Assembly: GCF_019399895.1 (NCBI RefSeq)
Contig: NC_091866.1
Coordinates: forward strand, 2,773,501 to 2,837,500
From: Cardiocondyla obscurior
Lineage: Eukaryota; Arthropoda; Insecta; Hymenoptera; Formicidae
Direction of reading: 5' to 3'
DNA: 64,000 nucleotides
Under the pieces are notes generated by a model that worked only from the letters and a program-made list of their open reading frames with translations, was not told where the DNA came from and did no database searches. The translations under genes were made by a program, and so were the position numbers. Below, piece after piece: positions 50,201-62,485 of the stretch (positions are counted from its first letter, which is position 1; every line of letters starts with the position of its first letter).

Positions 50201-52099
50201 TTACCATTGTAAAGCGAAACGCATTGTGCCGCGCGCGCGCAAAAAATAAAAAAATAGCTATTTCTTCTACCGGTGACAGTCATATGCATTGCAAGTAGGA
50301 TTATTCTTTAGCTCTTATAGATCTCGACGGCAGTCTGCTCCCGCTCTTACGAATATAGAGAGCAGATCAGTGTCGAACGAGAATGCTATCCGACCCGATT
50401 AACGTATCGGAAAACTCATCCACGCGATCTCATGTACTCGATGATACGGACTTTAAGCCTTTACTACGTCGATTTCGAATGCTATTTAAGCCTCCCCTCC
50501 CTCGTTTTCCCTTCATTTTTCTCATTCACGAATACGCACCGTTACAATTCGCATTTGCATGCATATCAAATTTTCATTATGCTAATCTTTGCCGCTCGCC
50601 GGATACGTTGTATTAAAAAATACTTTGTCGCTGGGAATTAATGGAAAAGAACAATTAATAAGAAACGACAGTACGTTATTCGCGCGTTATTATGTTATAA
50701 TATTTATATATCTTTAAATAAAGAGACGTCAAAATTTTTGACGTAAAAAAAAAAAAGAAATATTCCCTTCTTGAGGAATGCTCGAAATCGAGTTGGTACG
50801 TAAAAGATCAGAAAGCCCGCAGAGAACTTTCCCCTTTCTTATCTTCCCTATTTCCGATACATGCCGTAATGCGGTCGCATACGTAAGTGAAAAAACATAA
50901 CGCGGAATATCTAGAGGAAGGAGCGCTCGGTCGACTACGCGCGAAGGGGTTCGGATACGGCAGTCGTGGGTAGATAGAAAAGAAGGGTCGTGAAATGGTG
51001 TGGCGTGTCGATGGTAGTCTACAACGAGATAAAGAAAGAAAGAGAGAGAGAGAGAAAGAGAGAGGCCGGGGGTGGAGAATCGAGTGAAGAGCCGGCGCTG
51101 CTGCTACCACAAAGTAGGCGCGGCGCTTTATCGTCGACTAAAGGCTAAGAGACGCTCTACCTTTCAGTCTTTTACACATGCTTCCTGGATATCTCCTCCG
51201 CGTACTCGCTACACTTCATCCCCAGCCCACCTACGCTTATCGTAACAAGTTCTTCTGTCGACGGGATGCAACCGATGCGTTATCCCCGCGCTCGCGAATA
51301 CCACCGTGGATTCCACGGAGTGTCCCCCGACTTATTCAGCCACCTTTTATCTGCTCTACCGGATCATTTGATTAGTTTGCAGTCGAGCCGAGCAAAGGGG
51401 TTTAAAAAAAGAAAAAATAAAGAAAGAGACGCCGGAGTTCTTTAGCTCAAACGATCGAAAATCAAGCTTTTCTGAAAATAAACCTGAAAGATGCAAATAG
51501 CCGTGTCTTGACTATATTTATTCCCGAATAAAATTATTTTAATAAGCTCGCAGCTCATCGAGAAATAAATTACGAGCTATCTGGAAGATTTCTAAGAGCC
51601 CCGCGACGGTAAATTTGACCAGGGAGAATTATATTTAATTGTTCTGGGCATTTGCGAAACGCAGCTCGACAGTTTTGGAATAATCTTTGCGTATCGACCG
51701 ACGCGTGCATGTAACGCTGTACACGGGCGGCGTAATGTATACCCCAATGGTTCATTCGCGGACGTGAGAATGTAACAGGAAGATTGTAGCCTGATGCGCA
51801 AAGTCCGACGTGTATTATGATTCAGATGTATGATTGATCGATTCACGGGGAACACGTTTTCTGTAAATACTTCATAGGAAATCCATACTCGCGCTGGAGA
51901 TACGCTCGCTATTAATTCGCGTTCGAAAGAATTTTTAAACGTTACTTAGAAAATATATCTAACAGTTAGTTATTTTTTTATAACACTTGTACAATTATGA
52001 AATTAATTAAATTTTATAAGAATTTAAATTTTATTAATTTCTTAATTTTATTTTTGGGTTATTGAGATTTAACAAAATGTTTATCTTTTGTTGTTACAG
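47222..52099 (+). other. Noncoding stretch upstream of the first recognised semaphorin exon
   Basis: No coding exon recognised. Contains a GA-rich tract at 51030-51064 within a CpG-rich patch (50900-51360) and AT-rich sequence near 49430-49530 and 51940-52080. It ends with the pyrimidine-rich acceptor of the exon at 52100. Interpreted as semaphorin intron. Confidence 0.55.
51030..51064 (+). repeat. GA-rich microsatellite
   Basis: AAAGAAAGAAAGAGAGAG-type purine repeat. Confidence 0.85.
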
Positions 52100-52196
52100 G
52101 TGAGGTAATTGGCCAACGATTTCTGGGCAACGAAAGCCACGTGGAGCACTTCAAGCTTCTGGAACGCGCGCCAACCTCTATTCTGATTGGTGCCAG
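52100..52196 (+). CDS. Sema1a: Semaphorin-1A, internal exon (start of sema domain)
   Basis: This internal exon encodes the beginning of a sema domain. Class 1 semaphorins are transmembrane guidance ligands on axons that signal through plexin A. The exon follows a good acceptor (TTTGTTGTTACAG) and ends before GTAATT. It enters with one codon base supplied by the previous exon (first two bases GT) and leaves with AG of a split arginine codon. The readable protein is GEVIGQ, then RFLGNESHVEHFKLLE, then RAPTSILIGA. The pattern RFxGNxSHxxHFKLLE followed by SxLxGAR is, from memory, the N-terminal sema-domain signature of insect Sema-1A. NES is an N-glycosylation sequon, as expected for an extracellular domain. 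The frame is confirmed by exact joining to the exon at 53508. A class 2 semaphorin fits less well, because those usually read LYVGAMD here. Sema-1B remains possible. Confidence 0.87.
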
Positions 52197-53507
52197 GTAA
52201 TTGTTACATGATTCGATTCTTCGTCGCGTCGTCCCCTCGTGCTACTCACAGGGGCTTACATAAATGAGATAGTCATCGGCTAGACTCTGCTCATTGGTGC
52301 CACGAGCCCCAAGTGGCGGACGGGCCGAGTCATTCATTCGATTACGCATCAGCAGCGGGTGACGCAGCATCACGCATATTAGTAGCAAACAGAGATGCGG
52401 TTTACGCGCAGCGCTCGCTATTCATTTGTATTCAAAGGCCAAAGACAGCATACCGGATGCACTAAACCATTCCTCGACCATGAATACCACGCTCATCTTT
52501 GAATTTAACGAGAATTTAATGGGCTAGAATTTTTTTTTCCTTCAATAACTAGCTTCTTGATTTGTAACATTCATCTCGAGCAACCGTCAAAGTAAAATGT
52601 CGGGGGAAAAAAAATAATTTCAAATTAAATATGGAGCATGATCTTATTACTTTAAATTTTTTTATGATTTTATTTTTAAAAAGACCTTTATTTTAGATTG
52701 TTTATAATTTAGATATTGTCGTTCTCTTGACTTTTTCGTTACAAGTCGATTCTAAATTGGTCAAAGTACTCGTGGAGGAAAAGTGGGTTTGAGACATCTT
52801 GTTATCCGCGAGCGATTCAATCGATGTGGCGCACAAAGGGAAAGAATTCACATTCAAAAACTTATTTCTTATTTCAAGGAGCGGCGACCATCGTTTCACC
52901 GTTCTAGTTACGTGTATACACATGTAAGAAATAAATAAAAAAAAAAAAAATACCTTAGGTACATGCTGTCTAATATTATTTTATCAAGCTGCTCCAGTTA
53001 CGCTAAAGCGGTCGGGTTAGAGATCAATAGCGTATCTCTTTGCGGAATCTGATACAAATACATCGGCTAATGGAAATTTGATACGGATCAAAAAATAATT
53101 TAATTTTTTCCCTCCGCTCCCCGCCGACAGTCCGTACTGGCATCCCGAGTCGTAGAACCAATTACATCCCGAGATATATAGCGCTGATCTTTTTGCAGTT
53201 CCAATTTTGTCTTTGCAGTTTTTCCGTTTGATTTATCCCTCGCACTTTCAGCCCTTCCGCGCAATATTCAGAAGTCGTTCTTTCCTCCCTCCACCCCAAA
53301 ATCAGTTTTTACATTCACCGAAAGAAAAGCCGCGATTTATCTCGCGAATACATCGCGCCCTTTGCGCGTCACTCTTGCCATTTCACTCATAATTGCCGAT
53401 GCTTACTCGCGGCTCGATCCGAGTAGCCGACACGGCGACGCGCGGGGCGCAGAGATTACGGGCGACGATTTATGGTCGGGATTTAACGCTCTCGTTTCGT
53501 TTTGCAG
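52197..53507 (+). other. Sema1a: Semaphorin intron between the two recognised exons
   Basis: This 1,311-bp intron interrupts an arginine codon after its second base. It begins GTAATT, a weaker donor than the GTGAGT of the next exon, and ends TTTTGCAG. It holds AT-rich sequence, a short A run near 52938-52951 and a moderately GC-rich final 300 bp. I see no additional exon or repeat in it. Confidence 0.8.
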
Positions 53508-53559
53508 GAACGCCATTTACAACATAAGTCTGCACGACCTAACGGAGATCGCCGACCAG
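53508..53559 (+). CDS. Sema1a: Semaphorin-1A, next internal exon (sema domain)
   Basis: This 52-bp exon completes the split arginine (AG|G) and encodes NAIYNISLHDLTEIADQ, giving ILIGAR-NAIYNISLHDLTE across the junction. That is the GARNxxYNISLxDLTE strand of the first sema beta-propeller blade in class 1 semaphorins. NIS is a second N-glycosylation sequon. The acceptor is CGTTTCGTTTTGCAG and the donor is a consensus GTGAGT. The exon ends on a codon boundary. In the family the next residues are normally RIEW and then a cysteine-containing segment. No such exon was found between here and 64000, so it should lie downstream of this window. Intron phase, the frame across the junction and the motif all agree, so confidence is high. 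Confidence 0.88.
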
Positions 53560-55170
53560 GTGAGTGCAACGTTAATACAACCGTTTCCAATATCCAAAGC
53601 TCGAAGAGAGGCGATTTAAGTCAGAAAATCGATGGAAAAGTTTAAATAAACCACCTCGCGCTCCCTTTACGCACCCTCTTCGAAGGTGTCGGCGTATTTT
53701 GAAAATTGCCATAGCTTTTTGCGGTATTGGAAAAAAACCGCTAACGCGCGGTTCGCCGTTGCGTGACGAGATTATCGCTCCAATTAGTCCTTACGGAACA
53801 TACATATGCACGGAGGGCTTCCCGAGATAGCGGGTCAGAAGTCACAAAAGTGATATTGATCGCGAAACTACGAGAAATCGGTGCTCAGGAGAGCCTCCCC
53901 TCGCCGCGGAAAGGGGAAGGCGCGAATGACGAAGAACCTTGACGTAACGCGGGAAAATCGATCCGGAGCAGCCTCTCGGCCAATAACACCTCCGCCCAGA
54001 ATAGAATCGTAAAAGTCACCACGCTCCGGCTCACCCTTAAGACTCGCGCCGTCCGCCGCGATCAATTCCGATTTGAAGGATTTAGCGGTAATGGAAGGGA
54101 GCGGAAAGGAGCCGGTGAAACTTTGCCGATATCGCGACATCGAGCTGATGCGGTTTAACCGATTTTTTTTTTTTTTTTTGAAAAAGAAAACCTATCGTCG
54201 GTCGCCGGTTTTCCGAATGATCTTCCTCCCGCGAGGGATAAGCGAACCTCATTCTATATATTATCACGGCGGAGAGAATAATTTGTTGGGCTGCTGCGGT
54301 TTTCAAAATTAAAAAAAAAAGAACTAATACATTTTTTAGTAATTATTTTAAATACCTAAATATTCTAAATAGATTTCTGCCGTTTTGTAGTTTAACATAA
54401 AACGCGTTTGTAGAAACGAATGGATTAATTGTCAATTTGCGATAACGTGAACGACAAATGTAACGAGATTGAATTGTGATTTATGCACATTTTCCACGAA
54501 AGTGTGCGCGGTATACCGTTGAATCCGCTCCTTCTATTCGCATTTATTTGCACATATTTTTAGCAGAGAAATGCTGACGGCTTCGTTTACGTTTATCGAG
54601 AGCGCAAAAATTTAAATAAAAGATAATGATATATCGGGCATTACATCGGCAAACCAATTTACTGTGAATTTGAAAAGGGAACGTAAAATTCGACGTTAAA
54701 TTGTTACGAGGGAAAATTTGCATATTATAACAAGATATATTCGTAATACGCGTTATATTCTCGTGTCAGCGCGCAACCGTGTTATCCGCGTGCGTAATAT
54801 GTTAATCAATTGTGCGTAATTAAAAATCAATTAGAAAATATTAAATTATAGCTACGTATATATCTATATATATATGTACTAATGTATAACCGCGCCGATA
54901 TCAAGAAAGGGGTCTGAATAAAATAATCACGCGCTCTTAATTACGGCTTATCGCAATCGCTAATTGCGGTTTCGATCACCGTTTGCTGTTTGTGAAAGTA
55001 ATCGCAATTCTCTCGTGGGAGAGTTATCTTAGAGAATTTATTATCGGGACACCTCAGTTTCGGCACGCGACACGCGTCGAATTAATATCTACAATTTTGA
55101 TTTGCATGTACGCCTCTTTTGGCAAAAGCAATATTCAGGATTAATGATAAACGATGCACGCACACGTACA

Positions 55171-55188
55171 CCCGGGTATATACCCGGG
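55171..55188. other. Perfect 18-bp palindrome
   Basis: CCCGGGTATATACCCGGG is fully self-complementary, with TATA at its centre. Function unknown. Confidence 0.6.
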
Positions 55189-58100
55189 CTGTTATAGCAC
55201 GATAAGCTGTCTGGTATTATACAATATTGCGCTCATAGAAGCTACGATCATTTTTTTCTTTTCTTTTTTTTTTTTTTTTTTATAAAACGGGAACGACCTT
55301 TTCGTTGTACATTTATATCAGGATTCAAACAGCATACTCGTTAAAGTGTCTGATGTCATATTTATTCGATTAACTTTCCTCATCGGCTGATATTATTTTT
55401 TTTATACAGAGTGCTAGTCTGAATATATATATATATTTTTTTTTGCACCGAATCGCGGATTTATCGCCGATGTTTAAACTCTTGGTGCTAAACTTTTGCT
55501 ATTTTTTCTTTTATTATTTTTATATAGTAATCTGTTAAGCTTTTATACGTCCGAAAGAGCGGACTCTTCAGAAGCGGAATAATGAATATTGAAATGAAGA
55601 TAAAGCTCCCCGTCGTATTCGTAGAAAATACTGGAGTTAAATAGTCGAGCGTTTGACGTGATTTCAAAAGCGTGACGGCGCGCCACGCTTGGAAGACTGC
55701 CATTTCGATAAACAACAATTTTGCCCGACGCGCGGAACGTCATTCGCGCAAGAAAGACGTTGTTGACATCGTAATCCTTCTATGAAAGTTTTCCGCGAAG
55801 CTAATTGAGTCTGCAGCCGTTCTCCTGGCTGGAGCAAGTTTAGTCGCTCGAGTGCCGCGCCAGCTCGAACGAACGAGTGCTATTTCCGCTTACGATAAGG
55901 CGAGATAACAGAAGCTTCGATCTCTTTCAAGGAGCGCTTCCTTCGCGCCAAGGACGCGACTTTTACTAAATTTGTGTACTCGATTGATGAGGCACGCGAT
56001 CAATCTGAAGTACTTTTTGTCGTGACGTTGTATTATAGCTTAATTAAAAATAAAAAGAAAAAAAAAAGAAAAACTAATTCGTCGTCTGCTTTTATCATTT
56101 TTTATTTCGACTACCGGTGGCTATATGAAAGTGATCACCATTTCAAACGTTGTTTTGAAATAATCCAAGTATTCGAATAATGAAGCGAATAAACGGCGCG
56201 ATCAAAAATTTATTCACACCGAATTGTTGCGAGCAAAGTAACACTTTAATGAACCAGCACGTTAACGTATCGAACGCGCGCAGAAAGAGAGAGAGAAAAA
56301 AAGTTATTTCCACGCCGCGGAGTGACCAGATATATCCATTCGGCAAATAAACAAACTACGCGGGCGATACGCTTTTCCAAACGATATTTAATATAGGTGA
56401 CGTAAATTTCGGGCAAAAGGCCGACGCGTTTAATTTATGTGTACCGGTAATTTATGCTCTGCCGCGATATAAGTTTCGGTATTACCGGGGAGAGAGTATG
56501 TACTAAAGAAACTTGGATCATTCCGGAATAAAGGTTCGGCGCGTAAATTTATTCATGATTCATCTAACTTCGCCGTGCCTTTTTTTTTTCCCCTCCCGCC
56601 CGCCCGCCCGTGACTGCGAAAGCCGTATCCAGAATGCCTGGCTCGGCTAACAAATTTCAAACTAAACTAATACTTATCGGTTCCACCGATAGTGCATAAT
56701 TTATGTTCGGCAGCTAACGCTCTAACGCGGCTCCGCTTCCCGAATCAATATGACGTCTTATTCGCGGGAGATACGCCGGTGATACGCCGATTTATTTATG
56801 CGCAATCCCCGGACAATGCCGTGTGCGCGCGTTCTGAATTTTACAAAGCAGAACGCGAGGTATTTTTTCACAGAGACAGCCGCATGTAAATGCACATCAG
56901 ATCGATGCTCAAACGTAAAGGGAGAAAATTGAAAGAATTGAGATGAACCGATAACGCGAGCTACGCATTTTTCGTATTCTTCGCCTGCTATTATTGTAGA
57001 TGAAAATTTCGATGTATTAGTGCCAACGATTTCGAGCGAAATTGCAACGGCTGCAATTGTGAGCCGGAATAACCGAATATCTATTGAATCGCTCGGCTGT
57101 GAACGCGAGCGCCAATACCAGTAAAAATTGGAATAACATATCTAAGGAAAAATGTTGTAAAAGTACATCCGTACGTAGGAGTTTCGTGCCTGCATGATTT
57201 TTCCTATTACGTGCGGGATAACTAGAAGCTTACAATTTGCATTTCGTCAAACGATTCAATTCGACAGTCTTGCTTTAAATAAAAATCATTTCTTAGGTAT
57301 TATTTTATTGCCGTGGTTAAGAATCGGAAAGAACGCGAATCGCGATAAAGAAAAATGACTAAGATGAAATATCTGCGATATATTTTATTAAATAAAACAA
57401 TGCGGAGTAACGAAACAAAGCCCGAGTCAAGTAATTTAATATGCTTTCATATTTCTGCGAAAGCGACAATAATGTTTCTGCCAACGTTTTATTTTTTTTT
57501 CCGCAAACGTTTCGCGGATCTTCCGCGTGTGATTTTTGCATTTATACGTCACATTAAAAAAAATCCGCGACAAAACATGAAACGTTTTGGAAATTTTCGC
57601 TATTTAGCCGTCCTTTTTCAGGCACGTCAAAACGGTCGAACTTGTTCTTGTATAATCGCACGTGCAATTCTGCCTGAAAAAAATGTCAAAAACATTCGCG
57701 AATTTTTTTTTCCCCGCGCGTATAGTAGAACATTCGTGATACGTTGATAATATAAAACGCGAATACTTTGCGTTGTATTCACAATCTTTATTTGTGATAC
57801 CGATTTTCATCTCAATGTGTAATTAAGTATAATAAAAGTCGTTCTCAACTATTAAAATTAATTGCAGTAATACGAATTAACTGTTTAATAAAATATGTTA
57901 TAAAATATAAAATTTATTGTTGTGCAAAAATAAAATGTTCTTAAGGGCTCCCTCGAAACCAATTAAAAAAATTTTTATAGCAAAATGTGCGGCAACGTTA
58001 ACGTACAACGTATGATAATGGGATGAAATCGAGCTAAATTGAACAATTAATTTTTTTTACGCGTAATAAGGCAAATTTCCATTACGCAAACATACACAAA

Positions 58101-59873
58101 ACGCATATGTGTACAGAACTTATGTACCGGTAGTACATACATGCCGGAGCATTGTTCATATCCGGTTATTCGGTTTTCCGAGGAAATACCCAAGCATTGC
58201 GCGGTCATTCTCGCTATTACGCACAGTAAATCAATTTAGGTGCGCGTTGATTATTTATATGAGCTTACCGTGCCAACAATGTAACGTATCAACGTAAAAT
58301 GACCTCAGGAACCGCGGAGCGTGACGATATCAAATGTATCGAAAATCGATTAAATCGAGCTCGTGACTTCGGTTACCCGAGTATGAACTTGAATAACGGG
58401 ACACTCTGCATCTGAATACAGAAAATATTGACACTTGACCCCGTTGACGCATTGACACGGCATCATCATATCTATTGATTTATATAATTCCGTAAAAAAA
58501 AGAAAAAATTGTAATTACGCAAAAAGGCGTCAGAAGAACCGGGTTTTATAAAATTGTAAAAAAAATTTTTTTTTAATATACATATACATAAAAAAAAAAA
58601 GAAATAAAATAATTTTTTTTTTTTTTTTACGAGAAAATTATAATATCGTGGACAAGCCTAGCGCTATCTTCCGTGCTACCTATTTCGATTTCTCGAGATA
58701 ACGTTTCTTTCAACTTTCGCGTATTCATCATTACGACGCCGTGATGTATTCCGAGGGTTAAGCGTTTCTGCCATTAGCGCAAACTGTTTTTGGTATGTGC
58801 GGCCTAATGCAGCCCGCGCCACGTTGTAAAGTCGACCGACTGCAGCCTCCTGCTCTCTCCTCTCTATCGTCTCTCTATCTTTTACTGTTTCTGTCTCTTT
58901 ATATGTCTCGCGCCGCTTCTCTCGCAAGGCAGACTCGCGCAAGGGGGACCGAGAAAGACCGCGGAGCACAGAGCAGATCCGAAGTGCCGAGAGTGAGAGG
59001 CGGCTCTGACCGGTCATTCACTCGGGGATGGTCGCGTAAAAACTTGCCGCTCTACCTTCTACACGCTTCTCTCGGCTATGTGTACTTTATGCCCGCACAC
59101 GGGTATACCCTACGTGCACGTCCCATCGCGGCGAGACGAACGAACGGGAAGAAAGCGGAGAGACGGACAGATGCGTAGCGGGCTCGATCGCTCGCCGAGC
59201 CAGCATCCACGCGCTGCTGCTTCGACCGACCTGCGACAAATCGTGTTCCGTTCGAATTGCAATGTCGACCTGCGGACGACGGTTCCCCGTGTGTCCAGCC
59301 TGGCGACTCTTGACGGATAAAAAAAGAAAAAAAAATTCCCCTCAAATACCGTAAGACGCGGCTGGATACGCCTGCATCCGCGCGGGATGCACCGTTAGTC
59401 TATTAAAAGCCGCAGCCGAAGAATCCTACAGGCTAAATTGATTTTGCATTTTTCGCGGTTCCTAAATTGGGCCTGCTAATACGTAATAATTGCTCTCGGC
59501 TTTACGTTGCTAATGGAATTTTTCAAACTCTAAAAGAGAAATATTTATCGCCGAAAATTTTGTTGTTCCTCATAAAATTCAGGTTGAAAAATGAAATGTC
59601 AACTGTTAATGGATTAACTGCGCTGCTTTTTCCGCCTTGTATGTAACTTTAAAATCGCGCAATGATTTATAATGATCCGCCAGTCACGGCCGCTGATCTT
59701 AAAATCTTTTATAACAGATTGCTTTTGTTATTAATAACGTGTAAATGTAAGCTGAATAAAAATATTTTCGCGTAATTTGTTTTTGCGATTTACAAATAAA
59801 AAGTGCTCGGCGAGCAGCGCGCAATTGTCCCGATTTTGTTCTTCATTGAAACTAACGGAAACGATAAATTTAA

Positions 59874-59897
59874 TTTTTTTTTTTTTTTTTTTTTTTT
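59874..59897 (+). repeat. Poly-T run
   Basis: 24 consecutive T. Confidence 0.9.
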
Positions 59898-62345
59898 AAA
59901 TAAATTTTGCAATAAGTGTAAAAACATTTTAGAACTAACACGTATAAATATATGCATATTATTTCAGTAAACGCGCAGCACGCAAGTGCACTTTTGGAAA
60001 ATTAATTATAATTATTACGTTTGCTTAATTATCGTACGAAAGTTTCACGTTACAATGTAATATCAAAGTACCGATGTTTTTAAAAATGCTTTTAAAATTT
60101 TATACGCCAAGTTGCAGTAACCAGCATACATATAAGATACAAACAAAATAAGAACGGGTTAAAATAATCATGTTACATATTAATATTATTATTATTATCA
60201 CGTAAATTGTATCTCATTTTATTACGTTATTTGGAAAATTAATTGCACAAATTTATAGACACTGCAACATTCGAAACAAAAACTAAAAGCTGTTCTACTA
60301 ATTTTAGATTAATTTTTTTTTCCCTGTACTGCGGAAAATCTGTCGCCTCGTGACTTTTTAATGTCTGATATTGCGTTAATTTGAAATTAAATTTAATCAA
60401 GGTAAAAACTGTTTAAAATCTCTTCGAGAACGGGGCTTTGTTACATATTAATAACTCGAGAAAACGCAGTTTGCGGTGAGTACTTTAGCCTTGATTGTTT
60501 GTCTCGCAAGTTTATCTCGATACTCTTCGCGAAATAAGATTGACTTGCAAACGGTAATCCGCGGGTGAAAGAAAGCACGAGTCCGTGTATTGCGGGGATG
60601 GGCGTTAAGTGACGTTTACATAAAGCAATTTTCACGTGATGCACAATTAAGAAGTTGGCAGCCGTCGACGGGATTGCGCGCGAGCCGCGGTAATTGTTCC
60701 TCCCCAGTGATATCGACGTTATTCAAATTAATCAAAGTAACTATCACGTCGGCGGGCAGCAGCGCCGTGACTATTAATTGGGCGGCTTTTTGTTCGTTAG
60801 GTAACCGTCGCAATTTGCTGGCGTTATTCGTATTGTCGCTCATTAAATTCACCGTGTGCACACGCGTGCAACTGCAACCGCTTAAGAAGCAGCAAGAAAT
60901 TTGTCTTCGTCGCACGCTGCTTTTTTTTTTCCCACTCGTTCTTTATGTATCTATAAATTTTGCGGTATGGTTACTTCGCGGTAAAAAGCTAGATAGCCCC
61001 TCGTGCGGTCGATGAAACGGTAACTCACTATAAAATATTGACTTTCGAGAAATATAGTGAAGACGTTATCACTGAGAAGCCATCTTTTCGCACCGGTCCA
61101 ACGACCAGTCGAATAATATGTTTCTTTTTTTTTTTTCATAAAAAATTTGACATTTATTTTATATTAAAAAAAATATGTATATAAATTTATATAAAAAATA
61201 GCGTGCAAAGAATAATATAAATTTTTATAGACCGCTAATAAGCAATAAGAATTAATCACGCAGTGTCAGAAGTGACAATTAATAAACAAAAATTTTAATT
61301 AAACGTTATTTTATTTTACATAGTATAATAAATCCTAAATGTGGGTGGTCTTTAATTTCCCACATCGGTCATACAACTTCCCAGGGGTCACGTTATATTT
61401 CTAAGAGGGGTGTCGCAGGAAGGACCACATAAAAGACCGAGCACATTAGGGAGCCACGGTAAATATCTGAACGTACCACCGAAACTTCCTTTCTCTCAAC
61501 TAATAGCGACGAGTGGGCACACAAGCTGCCAGAGCAAATAAAAGACTAAAGAGTTTTCTCCGGGCGAAAAAACGGGTTGAGAAACTCCGAAACGTATCAC
61601 GCGGAGGCCCTTGCTTGGTGCAAAAGGTTCATCATATATCCGTCGAATAGATAGTTGAAAACGAAATCACGCAGTTGCGAAGTAATTATTCTTAATCAGA
61701 AGAGAGAAACCTTCAATGCACTTTTTTCATTTAGCGGCAAGTTTTCCAATCCACTTCTTAAATAACTCAAATTAGTAACTTTATCCGAGATAAAAGTTGA
61801 AATAGAAAAAACAGCGCGGGTCCTCTGTACTCGATATCTAATGAAAAACGCTCAAGAAACCGGTGAGATTACAATTTGCATCGAGTGTCGTTCGGTTCCG
61901 CGACGCGAGAATTTTAACGGAATTAAAATGATCCGTTCCACCTGTGGCGCTTACTGCCGCTAATGGCTGTTTCATAAAATTTAAAAGTTACAAGTTCCGC
62001 GACGGTGAGTTACCGTCACGTTGGTAACAAACTGTAAGTCGGAACATTTTCCCGTTTCATATAAAACCGTTTAAGTTTTTTAAAGTGCAAGGTCCACCTT
62101 GCACAGCTCTAAGACACTTTTATTAGCGCAACGACTAAATTAGTTTTGTAATCCGTAAGACACCGTGAGTTTCAGCTTACACTCGAGTTGAAAGATTTAA
62201 CAGTTGATTTCCTGCACAACAGGATGAGCTATTTAGCGACCAACTTTTTCCGCGCGCAACTTAATTGCGAGTAATTCAAAATATACAGTCTTTTATTTTC
62301 TCGAGTTTAAATATTACTAATATAAAGTTTATAATCGAATCAGAT

Positions 62346-62485
62346 CTTAAAAGCTTGGTGCGTTACGCATGAATTAGCTTATAAGAAAAAAGGAAAATTA
62401 AAATTTTATTTTATTTTATTTTATTTTTTTTTTCCTTTTTTCTTTCTTACAAGCTAATTCATGCGTAACGCACCAAGTTTTTAAG
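62346..62485. repeat. 140-bp foldback (inverted repeat)
   Basis: The left arm, from CTTAAAAGCTTGGTGCGTTA through GCATGAATTAGCTTATAAG and an AAAAAAGGAAAA tail, is the reverse complement of the right arm ending GCACCAAGTTTTTAAG. Only two mismatches are seen in the outer 40 bp, plus a 3-base bulge further in. The roughly 30-base loop is built from ATTTT units. It is probably a foldback MITE or a recent local inverted duplication; transcribed, it would form a long stable hairpin. Confidence 0.8.
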
